Below, piece after piece: positions 1 to 10,003 of a stretch of 64,000 nt of DNA; position 1 is the stretch's first letter; each line of letters begins with the position of its first letter. The translations under genes and the position numbers were made by a program. The stretch covers positions 100,938,072-101,002,071 of the forward strand of contig OY757014.1 in the NCBI GenBank assembly GCA_963580285.1, read 5' to 3'. This DNA is from Lucinisca nassula (Eukaryota > Mollusca > Bivalvia > Lucinida > Lucinidae). A model generated the notes under the pieces. The model searched no databases. It saw only the letters and a list, made by a program, of their open reading frames with translations, and was not told the origin of the DNA.

Positions 1-1683
1 TATCATAAGGAACAAGAATATATATGGTTTAGGGGTGGGGATCTGAACTATTTCTGAGATATGTGGCTTTTAATGAAGTCAAGCGGTGGAGCAAGGCCCG
101 GGCATGCCCCGGGGACTCACAAGCTGGTGTCAATGAATGTGCCTTATCATAAGGAAGATGAATATATATGGTTTAGGGGTGGGGCTCTGAACAGTTTCTG
201 AGATATAAGGCCTTTTGTGAAGTGCAGGGGTGGGGCAAGGCTCAGGGAGACCCCCAGGTTGGTGTCAATGAAAGTGTCTTATCATAAGGAACAAGAATAT
301 ATATGGTTTAGGGGTGGGGATCATTAAGGTTTCCGAGATATTGTGATATTATGAAATGGAGGGGGTGGGGCATGGCCCCAGCACATCCCTGGGGACCCCC
401 AGGTTGGTGTCACTGAATTTGTCTCATCATAATGAACAAGAACATATATGGTTTAGGGGTGGGGATCTGAACAGTTTCTGAGATATATGGCCTTTTGTGA
501 AGTGAAGGGGTGGGGCATGGCTCCGGCGCACCCCGGAAGACCCCCAATTTGGGGTCAATGAATGCGTCTTATCATAAGGAGCAAGAATATATATGGTTTA
601 GGGGTGCGGATCTGTAAGGTTTCCGAGATATTGGGCCTTTTATGAAATGGAGGGGCGGGACATGGCCCCGGCGCATCCCGGAGGACCCCCAGTTTGATGT
701 CACTGAATGCGTCTTATCATAAGGAACAAGAGTATATAGGGTTCAGGGGTGGGGATCTGAATGGTTTCCGAGATATTGGGCCTTTTATGAAGTGGAGGGG
801 GTGGGGCATGGCCTCGGCACATCCCGGAGGACCTCCAGGTTGGTGTCACTGAATGCGTCTTATCAATAGGAACAAGAATATATATGGTTTAGGGGTGGGG
901 ATCTGTAAGGTTTCTGAGATATAGGTCATTTTATGAAGTACTGGGGGCGGGGCACGGCCCCGGCACAACCTACTGGACCCCCAGGTTGACATAAAAGCAT
1001 ATGGCTGAGAGAAGTTTACTAAAGGAACATTTCTATGAAAGTTTTGTCAAAATATCTGCAAAGGCTTTGTAGTTAATGCCATTTTTCAATTTTCCCCATT
1101 ATAAGTCTATGGAAAATCTAAGTTGCCATAGCAACCAAACTAAAGAGCCGAATTTCATAAAAAACACAAAACCTGTAAAGGCAAATATGGTGAATATTTC
1201 CATAAACTTTCAGCCTCATAGAGCATACGGTTTCTGAGGAGATGATTTTTTAAGTATTTTTTTTCTATTTTTTGCATTTTGGTTTCCATGGCAACCATTA
1301 AAATTGAGCAGTAGGCCTAAAATCATATGGTAGATACTAGATTGCTTAAGGAACATTTCTATGAAAGTTTTGTTCCAATATCTGCAAAGGCTTGGCAGTT
1401 AATGCCATTTTTCAATTTTCCCCATTATAAGTCTATGGGAGCTCTAAGTTGCTATAGCAACCAAACTAATGGGCCAATTTTCATAAAAAACACAAACTTT
1501 CAATCCCCTAGCCCAAGGATGCTACAGATGAAATTTGGACTCAATCGGCCCAGTGGCTTCAGAGGAGATGTCGTTTGAAAATGTTAACGCCAGACGACGA
1601 CGACGACGACGACAACGACGACGACGACGGACAACTGCCTATCCTATAAGCTCCCCCGGAGCCTTCGGCTCTGGTGAGCTAAA
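1..1683 (+). repeat. H1: Helitron-like repeat with tandem core (left end outside window)
   Basis: About seven units of 140-146 bp, each starting near CTTATCATAAGGAACAAG, fill 1-1000. Two diverged copies of a longer unit with AAGGAACATTTCTATGAAAG follow (from about 1020 and 1345), then a CGA-rich stretch. The right end has a small hairpin (GAGCC TTC GGCTC) about 10 bases before GGTGAGCTAAA. A 3' hairpin followed by CTRR is the mark of Helitron-type elements, and tandem cores are known from Helentron-derived elements of bivalves; the class is an inference. A near copy ends at 62570. No rolling-circle or helicase coding was seen. Confidence 0.6.
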
Positions 1684-1689
1684 AAAAAG

Positions 1690-1763
1690 TATCCAGTAGG
1701 AGGTAGATTGTTGGGTAAAAGTCCCACACAATTGGGAGCAACGTCTCCAAAATGCTCTAAAAT
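1690..1763 (+). repeat. S1 fragment
   Basis: Contains GGGTAAAAGTCCCACACAAT and the CAACGTCTCCAAAATG block shared with full S1 copies at 53317 and 61512. Only the 3' half is present. Confidence 0.5.
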
Positions 1764-2361
1764 ATAAATTGTTGGTACTCATAAGAACCGCCTCATCGTA
1801 GTTTTCTAATTTCTGCTCAAAATATAGATTGTGGGTACTCGTTAGAACCGCATCGATGAGGCGGTTCTAATGAGTACCAACAATCTATATTTTAGGGCAG
1901 AAATAAGAAAAATAAGGTTTACCCCTGTAAACACGAGTTTTACTATATAATAGTGTGGTTCAAGGGGGTCAGAATTATATAAGCGTGTTTATCATATGAC
2001 GTCGCGTCTGAGAATGTAATAACGCCATGTATTATTTTCGATAATCCACTAGTGGATTAAATATGCAAATTAACTAGATACGTCCCGTAACGTTACATGT
2101 ACGACGTCCTTAACGACGGCGCGTTACTAATGGCGGAATATTGACATTTTTGTAAAAAATCGTGAATAAAATGCGTTTTAAATGGCATATGATAAATAGA
2201 ATCTTGCATTCGTGCTCGTGTATTACTGAATTTATTAAACTCGTTGAGGAAAAGGGATAAAATGCTCGGCAAAGCCTCGCATTTTATCCCTTTTCCTCAA
2301 CGCGTTTAATTAATTCAATAATACATGAGCACTCATGTAAGATCCTCTATTTTCGTGATGA
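1764..2361 (+). mobile_element. MITE family E, copy 1, interrupted by element A1
   Basis: Central hairpin with tip near CGCCTCAT, stems reading GTGGGTACTCGTTAGAACCG and its complement, then the family E right flank (GCAGAAATAAGAAAAATAAG, an AAACAC..GAGTTTT stem) and the terminal motif GCGTGTTT at 1983-1990. The terminal motif resumes as TTTCGTGATG at about 2351, so element A1 lies within the E terminus. A second partial hairpin arm at 1762-1800 suggests a local duplication. Family E has no coding capacity. Confidence 0.65.
1988..2353 (+). mobile_element. Foldback MITE family A, copy 1
   Basis: A body of about 210 bp bounded by inverted TTTATCATATGAC / GCCATATGATAAA is followed directly by a hairpin of about 150 bp (2198-2351). 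The hairpin arms run from AGAATCTTGCATTCGTG inward to GGGATAAAATGC, with the tip TCGGCAAAGCCTC. Three more copies occur in this window (19234, 25199, 30197), always with body and hairpin side by side, so both belong to one unit of about 365 bp. No ORF. Confidence 0.75.
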
Positions 2362-2752
2362 GATGCATGTACGTCGGTCCCGCCTCGGGATAATATGTAC
2401 CGTCTGCTTTAGATTTTTTTCGCAACGCTAAATGTATACTAAATAAAAATTTAGCAATATAGTACTTTTAAAAGCAGAAATTGTCACTAGACATTTTCGT
2501 CTAAACCCAAATTACCAGATATTACCTACCATAGTACAAAAGACTTCTCTGGCCGCCAAATACACAGAAATCCAACAATTTTAGGGAAATAATTGTTCAG
2601 CAAAAACTGCGTCAAGCTCGTCTTCGCCCATGCGGTCACAAGGTCGCATGTACTGGAGTATTCGACTCTGATCTGAGGAATCACCCTAATTCCAGAGTGG
2701 CATCATCTACCGCCATTCTTAAACTGATCGGTGATATACTTACAATCAAATA
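2362..2752. other. Intergenic/intronic sequence, nothing recognised
   Basis: No exon, repeat family or RNA motif recognised. The host gene's earlier exons must lie further left, outside the window or unrecognised. Confidence 0.4.
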
Positions 2753-4328
2753 TATATACTACTCAAAGTTTGATAGGGATCACTTTTTATTTACCAAATT
2801 TTGTACTGAAAATGTAAAATATCATAACAGAACTTTTACTCCTTATATTGATAAATATCTTAAGCAGAAACTTATGTGCAATTCAGTACTCATGAAAGTG
2901 CACACTTCTCACACTTCGCAAATGAATTCGTGCACCCAAAAAATCTTGTGTAACACTGCATTCCATCAAGAAAAACAAACTTGTCAGTGTTCCTTTACTA
3001 AGCGTAAAACGGATTTCATTTGATTTGTGAAACTCTAAAATGCCTAGGGGACAGTTAAGAAACAGTCTGGCCCCGAAGAAATTAACCCAGGCGTCGGAAT
3101 TTTGGAATCTGGCGTCCCTCAACGTTGTGTTGCTGGGGTTCTGAAATAGTCTCAGAGCGTGGCTTCCCGAATGTCGAGCCGGCATCTTACCCACGGCAAT
3201 CCTTCACACAGACGGCGGGGGTCGAGAAAGGACTTCAACTCCACGCCAGGACCGTATTTTTTTTGTTGTTTCAGTCACGACGTCACCGATTCCTGAACGC
3301 TAAGCGCTTGAATAACGAGTTAAGGAACGGGACTGGAGTACGAATTTCTACACGAACTGTCAGAAACATGCTCCACGAGTTCGTACATAATGCCTGGAGA
3401 CCTGCCGTACGCGTTCCAATGACGAGACACCACGTGCAAAACCAGTTTGACTTTGCCAGAACTCACGTCAGGTGGACGGTTCGTGACTGGACGCCAGTTC
3501 TGTTTACTGATAAGTCCAAATTCTGTATAGACTTCACTGATAAACGGCAATTAGTGTGGCGAATGTCATAAGAGCGATTCGATGACTTAAATGTGGTAGA
3601 GCATGATCGCTTTGGAAAGGGATTAGTCATGATTTGGGCTGGGATAAGCGTGAACGGTAAAACTATCTTGTACGTCGTTGAAAACGGAACGTTAACGGCA
3701 GTGAGGTACTGAAATGAGATTCTTGATCCGTTTGTGAGAACAAATGCCGGTGCTATCGGCCAGGACTTTAATCTGATGGACGATAATGCCCGCCCTCATC
3801 GTGCCCACGTCACTCATGCCAACGTGAGACAATCGTATGGACTTGCCTGCTCGATCACCGGACTTAAATAAGATTGAGCATGCGTGTCACATGCTACAGC
3901 GTGCTGTTTCAGCCCGACCTGTGCAGCCGAAGACTTTACAGGAGCTCAGAGATGCATTGGTTACTGAACGGAGACTGATTCCACAAAACCGGATACAAAC
4001 TCTGATTACAATCATGCACAGGCAATGTCGTGCTGTAATTGATGCCCGTGGATGTCATACACGTTATTTGGCACGTTTGTTTAAACATATTCGGAAATTT
4101 GTGACAAATCAATGGTCCAAATCCCTTCGTATTACGGCAAATTTTGTGGGTACCAAGACGGTTGCTGTTGTCAAGCTTGAATGCAGTACCAGCTGACAAA
4201 TTTAATCACTAGTTTTTGTGAAGGATATGTTGTCTATTATTCTGTGTAAACTTGGATTCAACTGATTAATTTATCCAAAATATATTTTGCATTGAAAAAG
4301 TGATCACTATCAAACTTTGAGTAGTATA
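2753..4328 (+). mobile_element. Tc1-like DNA transposon
   Basis: Terminal inverted repeats of about 33 bp: TATATACTACTCAAAGTTTG near 2753 and its complement ending near 4328, with one mismatch inside. Length is about 1.58 kb, usual for Tc1-like elements that insert at TA. It encloses a decayed DD34E transposase. Exact end positions are uncertain because both ends lie in TATATA. Confidence 0.8.
3125..4196 (+). pseudogene. Tc1-like transposase, inactivated
   Basis: Similarity to Tc1 family DD34E transposases is clear by eye. The first catalytic aspartate lies in FTDKSKF, the second in a MDDNARPH motif at about 3776, and the glutamate in PDLNKIEHAC at about 3870. The helix-turn-helix region is around RRHRFLNAKRLNNEL and STRTVRNMLHE. 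The frame is broken by a stop after VWRMS (about 3570), another near 3711, and a frameshift between the DDNARPH block and the SPDLNKIEH block near 3830. The family normally makes about 340 residues; here the longest intact pieces are 148 and 119 residues. It cannot make a working enzyme as written. Confidence 0.85.
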
Positions 4329-4746
4329 TAAGTGCCAGTACCATGTTGCATGTGTATAAGGCAATCAGAATAAATATTGATAAAATATTTACACATAAGA
4401 AACATTGCATCCTGTTTACCTTAATGACGTCCGAATGCAATCACACGCAGGATAGTGTAACGGACGTTCTTGCACACCAGACAAGGAAATCCGTGATTTT
4501 ACCCTTGGGTTGAAAATTTATGTTCTGACCCTGGTGTTCCGACCCAAAATCGAATATAATCGCGTGTTTGATAAATGCACCGGTTGATTACGACCTCGTA
4601 TGCGCCGTTGTTAAGGTTGACGTCACAGCACGTTACGTGACGTCACTGAACATTCCTGCAGTGTCAACACAATATGGCGGACGTTGGTAACCGAAGTGAC
4701 TGCAACATTTAAATCCGCGTTTAGAAATGGAAGGTATGCAAGAAAA
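4329..4746. other. No gene seen
   Basis: Contains CACGTTACGTGACGTCACTG near 4629, also found near 63063, so part of this belongs to a repeat, perhaps the body of element D. No coding signal. Confidence 0.35.
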
Positions 4747-4893
4747 AGAATCCAATATGGGCGTGAGGGGTGGATAGAAAAAATCCGTCCCTCGGGATCA
4801 CTGTCCGGCATCACTCGGCAAGCCTCGTGATGCCGGACAGTGTCCCTCGGGATGGATTTTTCCATCCACCCCTCACACCCATATAAGATTCAT
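4747..4893. repeat. Foldback hairpin family D
   Basis: Long hairpin: left arm AGAATCCAATATGGGCGTGA through GTCCGGCATCAC, tip TCGGCAAGCCTC, right arm GTGATGCCGGACAGTG through CACCCATATAAGATTCA. Each arm is about 65 bp with few mismatches. The AGAATC terminus and the tip match families A to C although the arm sequence is unrelated. Only one copy in this window. Confidence 0.7.
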
Positions 4894-5186
4894 AAGGTCC
4901 AACACTGAGCTAGATGAGAAGCTGTTAATGGGAACTATTATTATCACTATTATTACTTTTATTATTATTATTATTGACTATCCTCTCTTTAAATTACGCA
5001 TACATTATTTATGTATATTTTCATGTTGCTTGAAATTTGCAATACCGTCAGGAGAGAGCAAAAGTAGGCCTAGCTTACTCTCAATCCTTGCCTCATTCAT
5101 TATATGAATTGTTTTATGTTTTCGAATGTTTAGCCATATTATGTAAAAAAAGTTTATGATGATAAACTTCTGAATAAATTCATACA
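4894..5186. other. AT-rich intron or flank
   Basis: Includes an ATT/ATTATT run at about 4935-4975. No coding or repeat family recognised. Confidence 0.35.
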
Positions 5187-5672
5187 TTTATCAGTTACCC
5201 CCTATATATATTGCAATGGAACGCGCTGACCTGATAAAGATATGCTATATCAGGACAAGTGATCTTTATCACGTCAACGTGACATTGCACTTTTATGAAT
5301 GAACCGGACTACTGGAAAACTGACACAAATGTCATTGTTACTAGAAAAATTGAAAAAAAAAAATACTTGAAAAAATATCATAGGAAAATATGGTCAGCTG
5401 AATGAGCTGATACTAAATATATCGCCCGCTAGAATGCTGGGATGCACTGAGGACCATCAATAACTGGTCGTAAATTGTTAATTTAAGAGTGTACAAGGTG
5501 ATAAACTGATAAATAGAATACCAGGTTCGTGTCATTTGATATCAAGTTTATTAGGCTCGGCTTCGAGAACGCATGTAGAATCGCTCGACAAGCGTCGCGA
5601 TTCTACAAGCGTTCTCGAAGCCTTGCCTGATAAAATTGATATCAAAAGACACGAACCTGGTATTCTCTATAT
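5187..5672 (+). mobile_element. Foldback MITE family B, copy 1
   Basis: A body of about 325 bp bounded by TTTATCAG (5187) and CTGATAAAT (5506) is followed by a hairpin (about 5513-5670). The hairpin arms run from AGAATACCAGGTTCGTG to GAACGC.TGTAGAATCG, with tip CTCGACAAGCGTC. An inverted copy lies at 6428-6887. The hairpin ends about 20 bp before the acceptor of exon 1. Confidence 0.75.
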
Positions 5673-5693
5673 TTTTCTGTTCACTTCTTACAG

Positions 5694-5905
5694 CACCAGA
5701 CCACGATTGCTCACGAAGAATCACTGCACAATCGGGTTGGATTACTGCCCCTGACAAGGACTTAGACGGCTTTTATGATTTTAACCTACACTGTCAATGG
5801 ACCATTGAAGCAATTCCCGAATATGTTGTTTTGCTTCATCTAATCTTTCTAGATATAGACGAAATACTTGACAATGCTGGTCGATGTCTAGGGGACTATT
5901 TGCAG
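5694..5905 (+). CDS. Exon: first half of CUB domain 1 (extracellular CUB-kringle protein)
   Basis: Acceptor TTCTTACAG before 5694 and donor GTAAAC after 5905; 212 bases read as two leftover bases plus 70 codons, so it enters in phase 1 and leaves in phase 0. The peptide shows the CUB pattern: HDCSRRITAQSG with the first cysteine, the SG.I..P turn, YDFNLHCQWTIEA with the second cysteine and the C.W motif, a LHLIFLDID strand, and GRCLGDYLQ with the third cysteine and acidic residues of the usual calcium site. CUB domains are extracellular beta-sandwich modules for protein or glycan binding. The second half, with the fourth cysteine, is the exon at 37372 in matching phase. Gene identity is not assigned; upstream exons are not in view. 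Confidence 0.85.
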
Positions 5906-6116
5906 GTAAACTTGGAATGGGAGGTACTGTGTGTGATTACTCTTTTGGCAAATTAACTATTGATCGGCGCTGTTCAAACGCAAATGGCTTAAAAAGAAGT
6001 TTGGTTCTTTGAGCACAAAATGCTACTTTAATAGCCAATAATATTAATATTACGTCACACATTCGTGTGAAGAACACTTTAGAAAACCCCACTTTATGTA
6101 GTGTTTACTGGACTAC
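5906..6116. other. Start of 31.5 kb intron, nothing recognised
   Basis: Short unique intron sequence after the donor of exon 1, up to a family E element. Confidence 0.5.
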
Positions 6117-6347
6117 AGTCATTACGAAAACACGCCAATACAAACACCGCCGAAAAAAAACCCGCAAAATTTCAGATCGAACATTTTGGTATTTTTCTTA
6201 TTTCTGCTCAAAATATAGATTTGGGTATACAAACTATATTTTAGACCAGAAATAAGAAAAATAAGGTTTACCCCTGTAAACCCCAGTTTTTCTATATGAA
6301 AGTGGGGTTCAAGAGGGTCAAAATTATATAGGCGTGTTTTCGTGATG
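6117..6347 (+). mobile_element. MITE family E, copy 2
   Basis: Ends CATTACGAAAACACGCC (6117) and GGCGTGTTTTCGTGATG (6345) are inverted repeats of about 17 bp. The centre is an eroded form of the family hairpin; the AAACCCCAG/AAAGTGGGGTT flank is present. Length is about 230 bp because the central hairpin is mostly lost. Confidence 0.7.
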
Positions 6348-6427
6348 GTATTTTTTGCACAGATTGACATAGCAGATGCGATTCAAACAAGCATACACAA
6401 CTAATGTCACGATTTGCCATTAGATAT

Positions 6428-6887
6428 ATAGAGAATACCAGATGAGTGTCTTTTGATATCAAGTTCATCAGGCAAGGCTTCGAGAACGCTTGTAGAATCG
6501 CGAGGCTTGCCGAGCGATTATACATGCGTTCTCGAAGCCGAGCCTGATAAACTTGATATCAAATGACACGAATCTGGTATTCTATTTATCAGTTTATCCC
6601 CTTGCAAACTCTTAAATTAGCAATTTATGACAAGTCCTCAGTGCGTCCAAGCATTCTGGTGGCCGATATATTTAGTATCAGCTGACCATGTTTTTCATAT
6701 GATATTTTTTTCAAGTAATTTTGCCATATTTCCCAGTTACAATAACATTTTGGTCATTTTCCAGTAGTCCGGTTCATTCATAAAAGTGCAATGTCACGTT
6801 GACGTGATAAAGCTCACTTGTCCTGATATAGCATATCTTTATCAGGTCAATGCGTTACAATGCAAAATATACAGGGGGTACTGATAA
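6428..6887 (-). mobile_element. Foldback MITE family B, copy 2 (inverted)
   Basis: Reverse-oriented copy of 5187-5672: hairpin first (about 6428-6590, tip GCGAGGCTTGCCGAGCG), then the body ending GTACTGATAAA at about 6887. Shared body blocks include CATTCATAAAAGTGCAATGT and TCCTGATATAGCATATC. Together B1 and B2 form an inverted pair round exon 1. Confidence 0.75.
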
Positions 6888-7024
6888 AAATGCCTTCTGG
6901 AGTTGGAGTTATGATCATTTTGCTGTGTTGTCGTAATGTGCGCTTCCAAGTTGAACAATTTTATCATTCCTGTTTTCTATCTTATTTTTATACTTATGTT
7001 TTTTCTTATTCTGTGTTTGTGTGT

Positions 7025-7160
7025 TTAGGTCTTACGTCCCTCTAACACCTTAGGTCATACGAAGACGGGACCTCGGTTTAAAACCTCAACCGAAAATCTG
7101 GAGAAGCCCGGTATCGACCCCTGGTTTATGAGGCGAATAACGTAACCACTATAGTTTATC
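7025..7160 (-). repeat. S3 tRNA-like SINE copy
   Basis: Reads on the minus strand with GGTTACGTTATTCGCCTCAT, the AACCAGGGGTCGA box B-like block and the ACCGAGGTCCCGTCTTCG tail, matching copies at 23480, 24095 and 44985. Diverged. Confidence 0.55.
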
Positions 7161-7984
7161 AACGACCTTTGAGAGTTCAACTTTCAAGCGTGACAGGAAT
7201 CTTCCATGTTTTAGGGGAAAGGCGTTTCAGATTTCTTTTTTCACGGGATTTTGAAATTCTATATACGTTTTTTTTTATAATGCCATTATGTAAAAGCCGT
7301 GGCTAAATGGTTAATATGATGCAGTACGAATCTCAGTAAACCTATATCGCCCAATGCAAAATCCCAACAGAAGATGACTTACCCAAAACACGGACTAGTC
7401 CAAAATTAAAAGTGCAGTCACGTTTCACTGCATTTGGTAAGACTATACACTAGGGAGGCTTCTTTATTTTTTTTGTACTTAGCACGCTGTTTACCATACA
7501 TCCATACACAGAACAGTCACATGAGGCATTGAAAGTTCGGTTTATGAAATATGCATTAGATGCATTGATTTACCTTTAATTATCAATTAGTTGTTGTCAT
7601 AGTACATAACCCATTATCAAAACACATATATCCGTAAACGAATGACGAGTCAGAATCTTCAGATAAAAATACATGGAACCCAGAGGGAAGGGTGCAATCC
7701 TGCGTCCGCGAATAGTAAGCATTACTTTGTAAGCAAGCGTTGGCGATCATGAACGAAGGTTGTGAGGGCTTGTCGGTGCCCTCAAAATATCAAATTCTGG
7801 GATACTACAACATTTTGGGATTCACCAGACCATGCTATCGCTCATACAAATTTTTAAGTATGGGTGCCATTTTTATACCACTGGCTCATCAACCTTGTAG
7901 TGAGCACTGCCCAATGTTGCAGGCAGTTCTAATAATTTAACCCTGTTTGGACCAAATGGAATCTTCCTCCTTATATATAGCAGG
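7161..7984. other. Intron, nothing recognised
   Basis: No exon with CUB or kringle features, no transposase and no repeat family identified. Confidence 0.4.
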
Positions 7985-8165
7985 AGTTCATTTCAAAATT
8001 AAGGGGTGTCAGGTTCTTTTTTCTCAAAACTTATTTGGAAAATGACTGAACTTTAAGCAAACAGTGGAGGCCCTGATCAGACGCCGCGTTCTGCGGCGTC
8101 TGATCTTGGCCTGCACTGTTTGCCAGGGTACCCGTTTTTGGGTTTCTGGTACTAAATGGGTTAAA
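7985..8165. repeat. Hairpin repeat family F
   Basis: A near-perfect hairpin at 8057-8123: GCAAACAGTGGAGGCC with GGCCTGCACTGTTTGC, and an inner stem CAGACGCCGC / GCGGCGTCTG. The flank GGTACCCGTTTTTGGGTTTC returns, inverted, at 63950-64000. Half copies lie near 15720, 55360 and 60030. Confidence 0.7.
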
Positions 8166-8370
8166 CAGACTCTGGCATAACGGATGATCGGCGCAGCGCA
8201 AACGCTGTATGTTGGTGCTGAAGGGATATTTCCGCTTAGGAACGGAAACGTTACGATGGGAAAATTGAATTCATCCCGTTTGTCGTACGGCCTAGCAGCA
8301 AGCTTTCAATTGTTAATGTAGAAATAACAATCCATGAATGAGGAGGAGGTTGCAGTCTCCGTTGTTTGGA
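8166..8370. other. Intron, nothing recognised
   Basis: No recognisable feature. Confidence 0.35.
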
Positions 8371-8599
8371 TATAGGGGATCTTACACGAGTGGTCGTTTC
8401 ATATGAAATTTATGAAACGAGCCTTCGGCGAGTTTCATAAATTTCACATGAAATGACCACGAGTGTAAGATTCTGTTTATCACATGACCACTTTAAATTT
8501 GATGTTATCGCCATTAAATTTGTCATTTTTTTTCAACAAAAATGCATGGTTGAGATGGACGTCGTCATGACGTTACTTCATCCCGCCAAAGTGTTATTA

Positions 8600-9933
8600 C
8601 GAGGACTGTTCAAATATGACTAAGCACATGAAAATGATTCCGTGATATAGTTCGATGAAAAATTTATTTTGTCCCCTCAAAGTATTCCCCTTTAACAGAT
8701 ATACAAACTTTCAGTCTTCTGAGCCAATCACTGAATGCATTTTGGAAGTCTATTCGAAGTATACTATGAAGGCACTGGATTATTGCAGAACCGAGGTGTT
8801 TGCGGTGTACAAATTTTCGACCAGAAAGGTATTTTTTCAGCCGCGGGAACAAAAAAAAAGTCACACGGTGCAAGGTCAGGGGAATACGGAGGATTAGGGA
8901 GTTCAACAACCTTTTCCTGCTTCAGATAGTCTTGCACAATGAACGCCTTGTGCGATGACGCATTGTCATGTAGCAATCTGACATTGGCCAAACCAGTTGC
9001 GGGTCTTCGTTCTTTGAAATATTTCTTCAATTTTCGAAGAAATTTATTCTTGTAAAACTTCGCAATTACAGATTTGCCTTTAGGCACAGCCACCAGAATA
9101 GCAGGGCCCTGATTTGAAAAGAATATGGCATACATTACCTTCTTGAAGCTCATGGTCCGCTTTGCAGTGCATAGTCTTTTGCAATACTTTGTTGCCGATA
9201 TTTTGTTCTGAATCTTCGTTTTGGCACAAACAAGTGAACCCATGTCTCGTGACCTGTGACGACATTAGCGAAAGACCGTGCATTGTAATTTGGAAAGTTT
9301 TTAAGCAATTTCTTGGCGCACTGAACGCGTGTCTTTTTCTGCTCATCTGTCAACAGATGGGGAATCCATCTAGCACAGATCTTTCTCATTTTCAAATCCC
9401 GTTTCAGAATTGTATGAGCTGCTCCTAATGAGATGCCAACCATACTAGCTATTTGCCTAGTGGTGTATCGTGCATCGGTAGCAACTATTTCTTTCACTCT
9501 AGCGACCATCTTGGCAGATGTTGCTCTTTTCGGCCGACGATCATGTGGTGCATCTTCTGTTGAGCCTAGCCCACAGCTGAATTTCTTACACCACCGAAAA
9601 ACTGTCGGAAAAGACATTTCATTATGCCCATTTACCGAACATATTTCATCAAAAATGTCTTTCCACCGTATACCAAGAATACAACGATTCTTAATATAGG
9701 ACCGTATTTCAACGGCGTACTCAGACCTTCTTCCAACCATGTTTTGTATTAGTATACAAGAGTAGACAGTGTTTATCGAACGATATACATGGCTTAAGTG
9801 TACGGATTTTAACAGGTTTGGTATCAATGTATAGGTAAAATGTTTTGCTACGCTGTGATATTTATTTCCAGGTGATTTTCGCATTAGTGCATGAAAAAAC
9901 GTTCTACTTGCATTAATATTTGAACAGTCCTCG
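8600..9933 (-). mobile_element. mariner-like DNA transposon 1
   Basis: Inverted ends CGAGGACTGTTCAAATAT (8600-8617) and its complement (9916-9933), flanked by TA at 8598-8599 and 9934-9935. Length of 1334 bp is typical of mariner. It encodes a decayed transposase on the minus strand and sits inside the body of foldback element C. A 5' fragment of the same family lies at 37694-38085. Confidence 0.9.
8664..9740 (-). pseudogene. mariner transposase, inactivated
   Basis: The start is chosen at MVGRRSEYAVEIRSYI (9740), just inside the left inverted repeat. An N-terminal helix-turn-helix pair (residues about 10-115) includes DIFDEICSVNGHN and RQIASMVGISLGAAHTIL; the WIPHLLTDEQ linker is present. 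Catalytic triad D,D34D: the first position reads TGHETWVH, so aspartate is replaced by histidine; the second is in LLHDNASSHK; the third is in YSPDLAPCDF, 35 residues on. Two frameshifts are visible, near 9180-9240 and near 8850, after which KKYLSGRKFVHRK to FEGTK completes the C-terminus. Total span corresponds to about 359 codons against about 345 for the family. Not functional as written. Confidence 0.88.
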
Positions 9934-10003
9934 TACACATGTGGTCATACGATTTTTATTACACGACGTTATCCACTGCTTATCAACGACGTCATATGAT
10001 AAA

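Larger units (their letters stand above)
8371..10003. mobile_element. Foldback MITE family C, split by a mariner element
   Basis: A hairpin at 8377-8474 (GGATCTTACACGAGTGGTCG and complement, tip GAGCCTTCGGCGAG) adjoins a body that starts TTTATCACATGAC (8477) and ends GTCATATGATAAA (9991-10003). The body ends match family A. The body is interrupted at a TA by the mariner at 8600-9933, so the original element was only about 300 bp. Confidence 0.7.
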
